From Catenulispora acidiphila DSM 44928 (GTDB lineage Bacteria; Actinomycetota; Actinomycetes; Streptomycetales; Catenulisporaceae), in assembly GCF_000024025.1 (NCBI RefSeq), contig NC_013131.1, positions 4,774,001 to 4,838,000 on the forward strand: a stretch of DNA of 64,000 nucleotides. The letters are read 5' to 3'. Both the position numbers and the translations under genes were made by a program. Below, piece after piece: positions 10,254 to 19,311 of the stretch (within the stretch, counting starts at the first letter, position 1; the number at the start of each line of letters is the position of its first letter). Below the pieces are notes generated by a model. That model saw nothing but the letters and a program-made list of their open reading frames with translations. It made no database searches and was not told the origin of the DNA.

Positions 10254-11453
10254 ATGACCGCCGCGACCTCTGCCTCCCCACCCTCGCCGCGCGCCTCCGC
10301 GCCGCGCCGGCCCGACTCCCAGCTGGGCCGGCTGAGCCTGCGCGGCGTCAGCCGGGCCTACGGCGCCCACACCGCGCTGCACCCGCTGGACCTGGACATC
10401 ACCGGCGGCGAGTTCATCGCGCTGCTCGGACCCTCCGGCTGCGGCAAGACCACGGCGCTGAACTGCCTGGCCGGACTGCTGCCGCTGACCGCCGGCGAGA
10501 TCGAGTTGGACGGCCGCCGCGTCGACACGCTGCCGCCGGAGAAGCGCGGCTTCGGCATGGTGTTCCAGAACTACGCGCTGTTCCCGCACCTGACCGTGCG
10601 CGCGAACGTCGCCTTCGGCCTGAAGATGCGCGGCGTGGCCAAAGCAGAGATCGAACGCCGCGTCGCCGAGGTGCTGAGCCTGGTCCAGCTCAGCGAGCAC
10701 GCCGCCAAGCACCCGGCGCAGCTGTCCGGCGGCCAGCAGCAGCGGGTCGCGATCGCCCGCGCCATCGTGACCGAGCCGGCGCTGGTGCTGATGGACGAGC
10801 CGTTGTCGAACCTGGACGCGGCCCTGCGCCTGACGATGCGCGGCGAGATCCGGCGCATCCACCAGGACTTCGGGCTGACCACGGTGTACGTCACGCACGA
10901 CCAGGAAGAAGCGCTGTCGCTGGCAGACCGGCTCGTCGTGCTGCACGACGGGCGCGTCAGCCAGATCGGCACGCCGGCCGAGCTGTACGAGCGCCCGGCC
11001 GATCCGCACGTCGCGGCGTTCATGGGGTATCGCAACCTTCTGCCGCTGCGGGTCAGCTCGGTCGACGGCTCGACGGTGGTCGCCGAGGGCGACGGGCTGC
11101 GCGTGGTCGGCACGGCGGCCGGCGAGCCGCTGCTGGTCGGGCAGGACGCCCTGGTCGCGATCCGGCCGGAGGACTTGCGACCGGCAGCCGAGGGCGAGAG
11201 CGCCGTCGGCGAGGCGGTCGCGGAGATCGTCGAGTACCACGGCCGCGTGCTGCACGTGGAGGCGGCGACCGCCGAGGGCCGGCGGCTGCACCTCAAGGCG
11301 CACGAGTCGGTACGCCCCGGCGATCGGCTGCGGGTCGCCGTGGACGCCGAGCGGGCTCTGGTCTTCCGGTCTGAGGGAGCGTTGCTCCTGGAGGTAGAGA
11401 CAGAGGCTGCAGGCGTTACGGCACAAGGCGAACCGGAGGCGCAGGCCTCATGA
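10254..11453 (+). CDS. ABC importer ATPase, PotA-like with TOBE domain
   Basis: This 399-residue ATPase carries Walker A GPSGCGKTT (59-67), signature LSGGQQQRVAIARA, Walker B LVLMDEPLSNLD and the His switch YVTHDQEEA. The C-terminal 120 residues form the regulatory TOBE-like domain typical of MalK/PotA/FbpC importers. It powers the two permeases encoded directly downstream. The ATG at 10254 lies 2 nt after the preceding stop; a GTG at 10248 overlapping that stop is an alternative. The gene ends in an ATGA overlap with the first permease. Confidence 0.95.
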   Translation: MTAATSASPPSPRASAPRRPDSQLGRLSLRGVSRAYGAHTALHPLDLDITGGEFIALLGPSGCGKTTALNCLAGLLPLTAGEIELDGRRVDTLPPEKRGFGMVFQNYALFPHLTVRANVAFGLKMRGVAKAEIERRVAEVLSLVQLSEHAAKHPAQLSGGQQQRVAIARAIVTEPALVLMDEPLSNLDAALRLTMRGEIRRIHQDFGLTTVYVTHDQEEALSLADRLVVLHDGRVSQIGTPAELYERPADPHVAAFMGYRNLLPLRVSSVDGSTVVAEGDGLRVVGTAAGEPLLVGQDALVAIRPEDLRPAAEGESAVGEAVAEIVEYHGRVLHVEAATAEGRRLHLKAHESVRPGDRLRVAVDAERALVFRSEGALLLEVETEAAGVTAQGEPEAQAS

Positions 11454-12373
11454 CCGCCGCCACGACCACCCCGACAGCCACTCCTTCCAGCCCACCGAAA
11501 CGACCCGCGCTGCGTCACCGCCTCGCCGAACGCGGCGTGGACCGCACGCTGCTCCTGGTGCTGCCCGGAGCACTCGCGCTGCTCGCACTGTTCTGCTACC
11601 CGTTCCTGTACGGCTTGCAGCTCTCGTTCCAACCAACGCACGGCGGCGTCCTGGGCGACTACCAGAAGTTCTTCAGCGACCCGTTCTCCCGCAAGTCGAT
11701 CTGGGCGACGTTCTCGCTGGCGATCCCGGCCTCGCTGATCAACGTCGGCGCCTCCATCCCGATCTCCTACCGGATGCGGCGCGACTTCCGCGGCAAGCGG
11801 ATCATGCTCGCGGTGCTGGTCGTGCCGATCACCCTCGGCACGGTGCTGACCGCCGAGGGCATCCTGGAGTTCTTCGGCCCGGCCGGCTGGTTCAACAGGA
11901 CCCTGCATCTGCTGGGACTGGCCGCCTCGCCGATGAAGCTGACGATGAACTACACCGGCGTGCTGCTCTCGCTGATCATCAGCGGCTTCCCGTTCGCCTA
12001 CCTGCTGACGCACTCCTACCTCTCCGGAATCCACCCCAGTCTGGAGAAGGCCGCCGCCACCCTCGGTGCCGGCTGGTGGCAGCGCTTCCGCCACATCACC
12101 TTGCCGCTGCTGCTCCCCGGCCTGCTGACCACCTTCAGCCTGACCTTCGTCATGGCCTTCGCCGTCTTCCCCTCCGCCCTCATGGTCGGCGACCCCGACG
12201 GCCACACCCACGTCATCTCCATCGAGGCCTACGAGGCCGCGCTGGAACGCTTCGACTACGCGCAGGGCTGCGCCGACGCCATGATCATGACGGTCCTGAT
12301 GCTGGCGGTGATCGGCGCGCTGGCCGCGGCCCGGTCCCGCATGTACCGGGGCGCGACGGGAGGTAAGGGATGA
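11450..12373 (+). CDS. ABC importer permease, first subunit
   Basis: This 307-residue integral membrane protein has about six hydrophobic segments, the first near 35-58 (TLLLVLPGALALLALFCYPF). The cytoplasmic EAA loop reads EKAAATLGAGWWQRFRHITLP, which docks on the ATPase. It belongs to the BPD transport family and resembles PotB-like permeases. It overlaps both the ATPase gene and the next permease gene by 4 nt, so all three are translationally coupled. Confidence 0.93.
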   Translation: MTAATTTPTATPSSPPKRPALRHRLAERGVDRTLLLVLPGALALLALFCYPFLYGLQLSFQPTHGGVLGDYQKFFSDPFSRKSIWATFSLAIPASLINVGASIPISYRMRRDFRGKRIMLAVLVVPITLGTVLTAEGILEFFGPAGWFNRTLHLLGLAASPMKLTMNYTGVLLSLIISGFPFAYLLTHSYLSGIHPSLEKAAATLGAGWWQRFRHITLPLLLPGLLTTFSLTFVMAFAVFPSALMVGDPDGHTHVISIEAYEAALERFDYAQGCADAMIMTVLMLAVIGALAAARSRMYRGATGGKG

Positions 12374-13245
12374 GCGCCTCGACCGCAGCGGTGGCCGACG
12401 CCGTGGACACCGCCGCCGCGGGCCGCCGCCGTCTGGCGCTGCGCCCCGGTACGTGGGTCACCTGGGGAGTGCTGACGTTCTTCCTGCTGAACCTCACCGG
12501 GGTGATCGCCACGGTGCTGCTGAACTCCTTCGGCAGCCGGTGGTTCGACTCCTGGCTGCCCGGCGGCTGGACCAGCCACTGGTACTCCGACGCGTGGAAG
12601 GAGTTCAGCCTCGGGCGGGTCCTGGGCGTCACGCTGGAGGTGACGCTGCTGGTCGTCGCGATCTCGCTGATCCTCGGCGTGCCGGCCGCCTACGCACTGG
12701 CGCGGCGGGACTTCCCCGGCAAAAGGGCGCTGAACCTGCTGTTCGTGCTGCCGATCCTGGTACCGCCGATCGCCTACGGCATCCCGCTGGCGACCATGCT
12801 CTACAAGGTCCACCTGGCCGGGACGCTGACCGGCGTGGTGCTGGCGAACCTGGTGCCCTCGATCCCGTTCGTGGTGTTCACCATGACGCCGTTCATCGAG
12901 CAGATCGATCCCCGGATCGAGGCGGCGGCGCGCGTGTGCGGCGCGAAAACGCCGACCGTGCTGGGACGGATCCTGGCGCCGCTGCTGCTGCCGGGGATGC
13001 TGGCCGCCGGGATCTTGGTGCTGGTGCGCACGTTCGGCATGTTCGAGTTGACCTTCCTCACCTCCGGGCCGACCAGCCAGACGCTGGTGGTGACCCTGTT
13101 CTCGGCCGTGAACTCCGCCGGCATCCGCTCGACGCAGTCGATCGACGCCATGGCCGTCGTCTACACCGGCTCGATGGCGGTGCTGCTGCTGATCGCGCTG
13201 CGCTTCGTGAATCCGACCCAGCTGGTCGCGCGGTCCGCGGACTGA
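12370..13245 (+). CDS. ABC importer permease, second subunit
   Basis: This 291-residue membrane protein pairs with the preceding permease. It has about six transmembrane segments and an EAA-like loop in IEAAARVCGAKTPTVLGRILAP. It resembles PotC-like subunits. The ATGA start overlaps the previous gene. The downstream SDR gene begins 19 nt later behind GAGGAAAGAAAGAGG, so it belongs to the same transcript. Confidence 0.93.
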   Translation: MSASTAAVADAVDTAAAGRRRLALRPGTWVTWGVLTFFLLNLTGVIATVLLNSFGSRWFDSWLPGGWTSHWYSDAWKEFSLGRVLGVTLEVTLLVVAISLILGVPAAYALARRDFPGKRALNLLFVLPILVPPIAYGIPLATMLYKVHLAGTLTGVVLANLVPSIPFVVFTMTPFIEQIDPRIEAAARVCGAKTPTVLGRILAPLLLPGMLAAGILVLVRTFGMFELTFLTSGPTSQTLVVTLFSAVNSAGIRSTQSIDAMAVVYTGSMAVLLLIALRFVNPTQLVARSAD

Positions 13246-13264
13246 GGAAAGAAAGAGGCCTGAC

Positions 13265-14050
13265 ATGCCCGAAGTGCTCGTCACCGGCGCGGCTGGTCGG
13301 ATCGGCAGCTACCTGCGCTCCGGTCTGCCGCTGCGGGGCTGGCGTCTGCGGTGTCTGGACCTGGTGGAACCGCCGGAATCGGACGGTCTGCCATGGTCGA
13401 TCGCCGACATCGGCGACGCCACCGACTTCGCGGTGCTGGCGAAGGCGATGGACGGCGTCGAAGCGGTCGTGCACTTGGCGGGCATCCCCACCGAGGCAGC
13501 CTTCGCCGATCTGCGGGAGGCCAACCTCTTGGGCACGTATCAGGTCTTTGAGGCGGCCCGGCAAGCCGGCGTGCCGCGCGTCGTCTACGCCAGCAGCAAC
13601 CACGCGGTCGGATTCCACGAGAGCGGCTCGCTGCTGACTACCGGAGTCAGAGCCCGTCCCGATTCGCTATATGGGGTAACGAAAGTCTTCGGCGAGGCGC
13701 TGGGCTCCTTCTATGCCGACCGCTACGGCATGGACGTCGCAGCGGTTCGCATCGGCAGCTGCTTCGACCGGCCGCCGGGGGAGCGGGCCCTGGGAACCTG
13801 GCTGAGCCCGCACGACTCGGTGCGTCTGATCGACGCCCTGCTGCGCGCGCCCTCGTACGGCTTCCAACTGCTCTACGGCATCTCGGCGAACACCCGAGCC
13901 TGGTGGGACCTGACCCCGGCGATCGCGCTGGGATACCGCCCCGAGGACGACGCCGAGGTGTTCGCCGAGGAGATCCTCGCCGAGTTCGGAACCCTGCCGG
14001 ACAGCGATCCGGACCGTCGCTTCGTCGGGGGGCGGATGGCGCTGGGATGA
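13265..14050 (+). CDS. NAD-dependent SDR, uronate dehydrogenase-like
   Basis: This 261-residue extended-SDR-type protein has the dinucleotide motif GAAGRIGSYLR at the N-terminus and the catalytic YxxxK as YGVTK, with an upstream Ser (ASSNHAVG). Length and motifs match bacterial uronate dehydrogenases, which oxidise galacturonate or glucuronate to the aldarolactone. It is the last gene of the importer operon and would feed the IlvD-family dehydratase and DHDPS-family enzyme encoded upstream. Substrate identity rests on family resemblance and context only. It converges on the next gene with a 19-nt gap. Confidence 0.8.
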   Translation: MPEVLVTGAAGRIGSYLRSGLPLRGWRLRCLDLVEPPESDGLPWSIADIGDATDFAVLAKAMDGVEAVVHLAGIPTEAAFADLREANLLGTYQVFEAARQAGVPRVVYASSNHAVGFHESGSLLTTGVRARPDSLYGVTKVFGEALGSFYADRYGMDVAAVRIGSCFDRPPGERALGTWLSPHDSVRLIDALLRAPSYGFQLLYGISANTRAWWDLTPAIALGYRPEDDAEVFAEEILAEFGTLPDSDPDRRFVGGRMALG

Positions 14051-14069
14051 ATCCTTCTCTGGTCCCGCT

Positions 14070-15062
14070 CTACCCCTCGAGCCCGACCTCGCGCAGCAAC
14101 CGGGTCCCGTCGTAGGCCGCCGTCAGCTCCAGCGCTGGGACGACGGGACGCTCGTTTAGGCTGTTCAGGCATGCGGCGATGGAGTTCGCCACCGGCAGGA
14201 AGGCGTTCAGCGCGCCGTTGGCCCGGTCGGCGCTCCAGAGCCGCTTCAGCTTCAGGGGGACCACGAACAGTCCGGCCGGGTAGTAGATGCTCAGTGCTGT
14301 CGTGGCCCACTTGGATTTCAGGACCTTGACATCGGTGGCCTGCTGCGTCAGCGAGTCGATGACGACGCGTGCGGACTGGTAGGCCTGCTCCAGCCAGTAG
14401 CGGGCGTCGTCGGTGCGGCTGAGGGCCAGCCACACCAGCGCCAGGTGGAGTTCGACCAGTGTCCGCTCCTGGACCGAGGAGGCGAGCGGCTGGGCGTCGT
14501 AGAAGCGGTCCTTGGCGGACTCCAGCAGCCGGTGGCTCTCCTGGTCGCGGTCACCGAGGCGGTGTGCCTCGCTCAGCAGCAGGCGTCCGGCCCGGTAGGG
14601 GCCTTCTTTCAGGAGCGTGACGTTCGCGTCGATGCTGTGCAGGACCCGCGATTGCTCGTCCTCGATGGCGTAGAGCGACTTGACGAGGTCCAGGACCTGA
14701 TCGCCGCCGGGTACCGCGGAGTTCAGCGCCCCGGACAGCGCCGAGTGCACAGGTCCGAACTTCGCGACGCTGGCAGCGAGCCCGAACCACTTGGCGGCGG
14801 GATCCGGTCCCGAGAACGCCACGGCCGGAAGCTCCTCGTGCTTGCCGGCGCGCTGCCGCGTCCATTGGGCGACCTTCAGCAACTGCTCGTCCAGCCGCGA
14901 ACCGGCGCTGGTCGGCGCGTCCGTCGGTCCGTCCACCCAGAACCGCCACCCGACAGGCGCCGCAGGCCACGAGGGATCGGGCTGCCACCCGGGATCGGGG
15001 ATCCAGCCGTCCGGCGGAGCGGGCCAGCCCGGCGGGACGTTGAAGCGCATTGATGTGCCCAT
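14070..15062 (-). CDS. hypothetical protein with N-terminal PPGW-type motifs
   Basis: I do not recognise this 330-residue protein. Its N-terminus repeats a short Trp/Pro pattern (VPPGWPAPPDGW, DPGWQPDPSWP, VGWRFWV) found in many actinobacterial proteins, often near membranes. The rest is soluble and helical: a segment with AKWFGLAASVAKFG, then a long tetratricopeptide-like helical stretch (about 150-260) with many Leu/Ala/Arg. No catalytic motif or signal peptide is seen. I placed the start at 15062 (GTSMRF follows Met); an in-frame start at 15128 or 15050 is possible. It is divergent from the sigma-like gene at 15517. Confidence 0.7.
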   Translation of the reverse strand: MGTSMRFNVPPGWPAPPDGWIPDPGWQPDPSWPAAPVGWRFWVDGPTDAPTSAGSRLDEQLLKVAQWTRQRAGKHEELPAVAFSGPDPAAKWFGLAASVAKFGPVHSALSGALNSAVPGGDQVLDLVKSLYAIEDEQSRVLHSIDANVTLLKEGPYRAGRLLLSEAHRLGDRDQESHRLLESAKDRFYDAQPLASSVQERTLVELHLALVWLALSRTDDARYWLEQAYQSARVVIDSLTQQATDVKVLKSKWATTALSIYYPAGLFVVPLKLKRLWSADRANGALNAFLPVANSIAACLNSLNERPVVPALELTAAYDGTRLLREVGLEG

Positions 15063-15374
15063 GACGATGTGCCCGCCCTCGCAACGAGACGCCCCGTGGC
15101 TTCGATCCGGATTCGGATCGGGAGCCAAGGTAGCAGGATCACCGTCCCGCGTCGGCGGATGCGGGGGTTCACCCTAATCGCAGCGTGACCAGGCACTCTT
15201 CACCGGTTGGCGAGGCGCTGCCGGCGGTCGGCGCCGGCGGCGGGGAACGCGGCGACGAGCTCTTCTTGCGGCGGAGCGTGAAATCGGCGATGGTCTATCC
15301 CGCCGCTGCGGGAGGCGCCGCGGGATCGTGGTCTCTCCACCGCAGCGGACCAACAACCTCTTGACGTGCTGTCG

Positions 15375-15418
15375 CCGGTCTGATGCCGGTCTGGCACCGG
15401 TCTGGTACCAGTCTCCGG
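15375..15418. repeat. four 11-bp direct repeats upstream of the sigma-like gene
   Basis: CCGGTCTGATG, CCGGTCTGGCA, CCGGTCTGGTA and the weaker CCAGTCTCCGG follow each other with an exact 11-bp period, so the CCGGTCTG core faces one side of the helix. SARP and some other activators bind heptamers at this spacing. The array lies about 100 nt before the start at 15517 and contains the palindrome CTGGTACCAG at 15402-15411. The rest of 15063-15516 shows no supported gene. Confidence 0.7.
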
Positions 15419-15516
15419 CCGGTGCTCGGGCGGTCGTGACCGAGCCGGGCCGTGCTCGTTCTCCACGGTGGAACAAACCCCCCTGTCGTGGTGAAACCGA
15501 GCAGAAAGCCGTCCAC

Positions 15517-17511
15517 ATGCGGACCGACGTCCTTCCCGGCCAGGCGAACCCACCAGGATCGCGGGGCGGGCCGGAATCGGCGGCCGCGCTGGAATCGGCG
15601 CTGGTGCTGCACTACCCGCGCCTGGTCCGGCTGGCGTATATGGCGCTGCCCGGCGAGGGCGAGCGCCATCATCGAGCCCTGACGGCGCACGGGATCGTCC
15701 AGAACACGTTGCCGCGTACCGAGTTGCCGCCCGCGCTGCGTTCGCTGACGGCTCGGCTGCCGATCCCGAAACCGCGTCGGCGTACGCGGCACGTCCCCGG
15801 TGTGGCCAACGATGCCGCCACCGACGCCGCCTACTCGACGCTGCGTCTGGCGGTCCTGCGCGAGGTGTTGTGGGCGCCGCGGCGCCGCTGGCCCGGATTC
15901 TTGGCTCTGGTGCTGCGGCCCAGGGTCTGGGGACTGCGGTTGTTCCCGGTCGGCGGCGGCTCTGAGGAGTTGCGGCTGGCATCCGCGCTGCGGGACGCCG
16001 ACCCGGTCGCGCGCGCCGCCTATGTTCTGCTCACGTTGGAAGGGCTCACCAACCGCCAGGCTGAGGCGGAGCTCGCAGCGGCTGGAGCGGAGAACTGCCG
16101 CAGCGGTGTCGCTGCCGGTCAACGCATGGCCCTGATGTACCCGGCGCAGGTGGCGCTGTCCGGTGAGTTCGACCCCTGCACCCTACGGACCGGGCCGGTC
16201 GATCTGCCGCGGCGGCGACGCCGGATCCGGCTGGCGGCGGCGGTGCTGGCGTGCGGCGTTCTTGGTGCTGGGACTGCGTTTGCGGTCAGCTTGGTAGGGA
16301 GCGGCGGTGGTGACGGCCATCCGGGGGCCGCGGCCACGCCTTCGGTCGTGGCGACGCCGCACGGCACCGTCACCCTCGCTTCCGTCCCCGCCGATCTGTG
16401 GCTGCACACCGCGCGTCTGGACTTCAGCGCCTGGTCCGATCGCAGCCAGTCCGGCGCCGACGGCGCGGCGGTGGATCAGGCGCTCGCGGCATGGACCGGT
16501 TCGGAGCCCGGTGTGGCGCAAGCGGGACCGGGAACCTCCGCCGAGGCTCCGGTCGCGCCGGTGCGCCTGCTGTGGAACGGACGGCTGGACGGCGCGACCG
16601 TCGTGCTGCTCGCCGACGCCACCCGGCTGGCCCGCTACACCCGCCCCGACCACCCGAGCGCCGCCGATCCGGTGCGGCTGGACGTGGCGCGCGCCGACGA
16701 TTCGGACGTCACCTCCGCCGGCGCCGTGCTGCTGCGCTCGACCGCCGCCGGGGACCGCTGGCTGGTCGCGCCGTGGGTCGTGGAGGTCACCACGCGGGAC
16801 TTCCGGCAGCCGAACACGCTGGCGCGGACGGTCGGCGTCGTCAACGGCGTCACCGCCGAGGTGCCGCGTCCGCCGGCGAGCGGTTGTGCCAGCTGGCCGG
16901 CGCTTCAGCTGCGCTCTTCGCCGCTGGTCGCCGAACACCATGCCTTCCTGCTCACCGATCTCGGCGGCGTCACCGGCGCGCACCTCACCTTCACTCCGGC
17001 GCCTTCGCACGCTGCCGCGCAGTCGCCGCGCGAAGCGACCGGCTCTGATGCGCTGGTGGCGCTGTCCCGGCTGGCGTGCGGTCTGCCCGCGCTGCGGAAT
17101 CAGGACACGAAGCAGGTGAACACCTGGGAGTTCGCGCTCCAGCCGCTGCCGCAAGGACAGGGCACTGCGACCTGGGTCTGTACGCGCGCCGATCACTGGG
17201 ACGGGACCGGTTCGACCGCGACCGAGTTCCTGGCGCCGGGAAGCGCGCCCGCCGAGCAGACCGGTGCGCAGGCTCAGGGGCGCGCGTGCAGCCGGTTCTC
17301 GCAGCACATCGTCGCCGACACCCGGTGGCGCTCGCCGCAGGGCAAGCAGTATCTGCTGGTCGCCGGGTCGCGGCACGTCACGTCGGTGCAGGTCGGGTCG
17401 GCGACGGTCGCAGTGCCCGACCACACGGCGGCGCTGCCCGGCGCCGGTGCCTCGCCGACGATCACCGGTGTGCTGGACATCGGCGGGACGGTTTCGCCTC
17501 TGGCGCGGTGA
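15517..17511 (+). CDS. sigma-factor-like protein fused to one TM segment and an extracytoplasmic domain
   Basis: This 664-residue protein has an unusual layout. Residues about 20-215 look like a degraded ECF-type sigma factor: SALVLHYPRLVRLAYMALP resembles region 2, and ARAAYVLLTLEGLTNRQAEAEL resembles region 4, including the helix-turn-helix approach. A basic run (PRRRRRIRL, 231-239) leads into one membrane segment at about 240-260. The remaining 400 residues would be outside the cell, with several Cys and no recognised domain. It could be a membrane-held regulator whose DNA-binding part is cytosolic, or a protein that has lost sigma function. The start is not certain: the ATG at 15517 has only weak AGAAAG upstream, and the frame is open back to 15328. 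Confidence 0.7.
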   Translation: MRTDVLPGQANPPGSRGGPESAAALESALVLHYPRLVRLAYMALPGEGERHHRALTAHGIVQNTLPRTELPPALRSLTARLPIPKPRRRTRHVPGVANDAATDAAYSTLRLAVLREVLWAPRRRWPGFLALVLRPRVWGLRLFPVGGGSEELRLASALRDADPVARAAYVLLTLEGLTNRQAEAELAAAGAENCRSGVAAGQRMALMYPAQVALSGEFDPCTLRTGPVDLPRRRRRIRLAAAVLACGVLGAGTAFAVSLVGSGGGDGHPGAAATPSVVATPHGTVTLASVPADLWLHTARLDFSAWSDRSQSGADGAAVDQALAAWTGSEPGVAQAGPGTSAEAPVAPVRLLWNGRLDGATVVLLADATRLARYTRPDHPSAADPVRLDVARADDSDVTSAGAVLLRSTAAGDRWLVAPWVVEVTTRDFRQPNTLARTVGVVNGVTAEVPRPPASGCASWPALQLRSSPLVAEHHAFLLTDLGGVTGAHLTFTPAPSHAAAQSPREATGSDALVALSRLACGLPALRNQDTKQVNTWEFALQPLPQGQGTATWVCTRADHWDGTGSTATEFLAPGSAPAEQTGAQAQGRACSRFSQHIVADTRWRSPQGKQYLLVAGSRHVTSVQVGSATVAVPDHTAALPGAGASPTITGVLDIGGTVSPLAR

Positions 17512-17516
17512 GGGTC

Positions 17517-17545
17517 TTGACAGCCCTACAGGTCTAGTCCAATCT
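17517..17545 (+). promoter_or_regulatory. chitinase promoter region with a DasR-like (dre) site
   Basis: TTGACA at 17517-17522 is a strong -35 element, with a weak -10 CAATCT at 17540-17545 after 17 bp. Overlapping the spacer and -10 is ACAGGTCTAGTCCAAT (17528-17543), which by my count matches 13 of 16 positions of the DasR operator form ACTGGTCTAGACCACT known from Streptomyces. DasR is a GntR repressor relieved by glucosamine-6-phosphate. The site lies 76 nt before the chitinase start. Confidence 0.6.
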
Positions 17546-17618
17546 GCGTCCTAGCCGCAGCTCCGGAGCAGCAGCGCATCCGCCCACTCGCCATGTAGTG
17601 CTGCCTGGAGGACGTTTG

Positions 17619-19274
17619 ATGCTCAGGAATCTCAGTTCTCGCCGACGACAACTTCTCGCCTCCGCCGGGGCGGCGGTCGGCGCGCTCGCGCTCGCGGGAG
17701 CAGCCGCGGGCCTCGCGACGAACGCGACGGCCGCCACGGGCGCGCCCGCCGCGGCGCCGGCGGCGTCCGGCAACCTGCTGACCAACCCCGGGTTCGAAAC
17801 CGGGGACTTGTCCGGTTGGACGTGTGACGCCGGTACAGGAGCCGTCGTCGCCTCGCCCGTGCGCTCCGGAACCCATTCGCTGGCCGGCACGCCGTCGGGG
17901 TCGGCCGACGCGCAGTGCACGCAGACCGTCTCGGTGCAGCCGAACACGGCGTACACGTTCTCAGGGTACGTCGAAGGGTCCTACGTCTACATCGGCGTGA
18001 CCGGCGGCACCTCGACGTGGACGCCGTCGGCGACCAGCTGGCAGCAGCTGTCGGTGGCGTTCACGACCACCGCGTCGCAGACCTCTGTCCAGGTCTACGT
18101 CCACGGCTGGTACGGGCAGCCGGTGTACCACGCCGACGACCTGGCGCTGACCGGCCCGGCCGGACCGCCGCCGACGACTCCGCCGACGACTCCGACCACA
18201 CCGCCCACGACGCCGTCCACGACGCCGACGACCGTGCCGACGTCGAGCACGCCCACGACGCCGACCAGCTCCACGCCGAGCACCCCGCCGAGCAGCTCCT
18301 CCTCCGCGCCGGGCGGCACGACCTGCCCGGTCAAGTCGCGCCCGGCGGGCAAGGTGATCCAGGGCTACTGGGAGAACTGGGACGGCGCGCTCAACGGCGT
18401 GCACCCCGGGCTCGGCTGGATCCCGATCAACGACCCGCGCATCCAGCAGCACGGATACAACGTGATCAACGCCGCGTTCCCGGTCATCCTGTCCGACGGC
18501 ACCGCCGAATGGCAGGACGGCATGGACACCAACGTCAAGGTCGACACCCCGGCCGACTACTGCGCGGCGAAGGCCTCCGGCGCGACGATCCTGATGTCGA
18601 TCGGCGGCGCGGCCGCGGGCATCGACCTCAACTCCAGCACGGTCGCCGACAAGTTCGTCGCCACCATCGTGCCGATCCTGAAGGCGTACAACTTCGACGG
18701 CATCGACATCGACATCGAGACCGGCCTGACCGGCAGTGGCAGCATCAACACCCTGTCGACCTCGCAGGCCAACCTCGAGCGCATCATCGACGGCATCCTC
18801 GCCCAGATGCCCTCGAACTTCGGCCTGACCATGGCGCCGGAGACCGCCTACGTGACCGGCGGCAGCGTCACGTACGGCTCGATCTGGGGCTCGTACCTCC
18901 CGATCATCAAGAAGTACATGGACAACGGCCGCCTGTGGTGGCTGAACATGCAGTACTACAACGGCAGCATGTACGGCTGCTCCGGCGACTCCTACCAGGC
19001 CGCGACAGTCCAGGGCTTCCAGGTCCAGACCAACTGCCTGAACAGCGGCCTGACCATCCAGGGCACCACCATCAAGGTCCCCTACGACCACCAGGTCCCA
19101 GGCCTGCCCGCCCAACCCGGCGCCGGCGGCGGCTACATGACCCCGTCCCTGGTCTCCCAGGCATGGAGCAGCGTCGGCGGCCAAGTCAAGGGCCTGATGA
19201 CCTGGTCGGTCAACTGGGACGGCTCCCTGGGCTGGACCTTCGGGAACAACGTGAAGGGGTTGGAGGGACGCTGA
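17619..19274 (+). CDS. secreted GH18 chitinase with N-terminal carbohydrate-binding module
   Basis: This 551-residue secreted protein begins with a signal peptide (about 1-39; RRRQLLASAG is Arg-rich but not a clear Tat motif). Residues about 50-180 form a beta-sandwich binding module starting NLLTNPGFETGDLSGW. A Thr/Pro/Ser linker (183-232) leads to a GH18 domain (about 243-551). The catalytic DxxDxDxE motif is DGIDIDIE, with Glu367 as proton donor, and SIGG is the preceding strand motif. It hydrolyses chitin outside the cell. GGAGGA precedes the ATG at 17619. The DasR-like site upstream and the GH20 enzyme elsewhere in the window support a chitin-degradation role. Confidence 0.95.
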   Translation: MLRNLSSRRRQLLASAGAAVGALALAGAAAGLATNATAATGAPAAAPAASGNLLTNPGFETGDLSGWTCDAGTGAVVASPVRSGTHSLAGTPSGSADAQCTQTVSVQPNTAYTFSGYVEGSYVYIGVTGGTSTWTPSATSWQQLSVAFTTTASQTSVQVYVHGWYGQPVYHADDLALTGPAGPPPTTPPTTPTTPPTTPSTTPTTVPTSSTPTTPTSSTPSTPPSSSSSAPGGTTCPVKSRPAGKVIQGYWENWDGALNGVHPGLGWIPINDPRIQQHGYNVINAAFPVILSDGTAEWQDGMDTNVKVDTPADYCAAKASGATILMSIGGAAAGIDLNSSTVADKFVATIVPILKAYNFDGIDIDIETGLTGSGSINTLSTSQANLERIIDGILAQMPSNFGLTMAPETAYVTGGSVTYGSIWGSYLPIIKKYMDNGRLWWLNMQYYNGSMYGCSGDSYQAATVQGFQVQTNCLNSGLTIQGTTIKVPYDHQVPGLPAQPGAGGGYMTPSLVSQAWSSVGGQVKGLMTWSVNWDGSLGWTFGNNVKGLEGR

Positions 19275-19311
19275 GGTTAGGGGTGATGTCGAGCTGACGT
19301 CACTTTGCGGT

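Noticed and set aside
15185-15364. 59-residue frame starting VTRHSSPVGEALPAV upstream of the sigma-like gene
   Set aside because: No ribosome site, no family, and it overlaps the divergent regulatory region. It was not distinguishable from chance.
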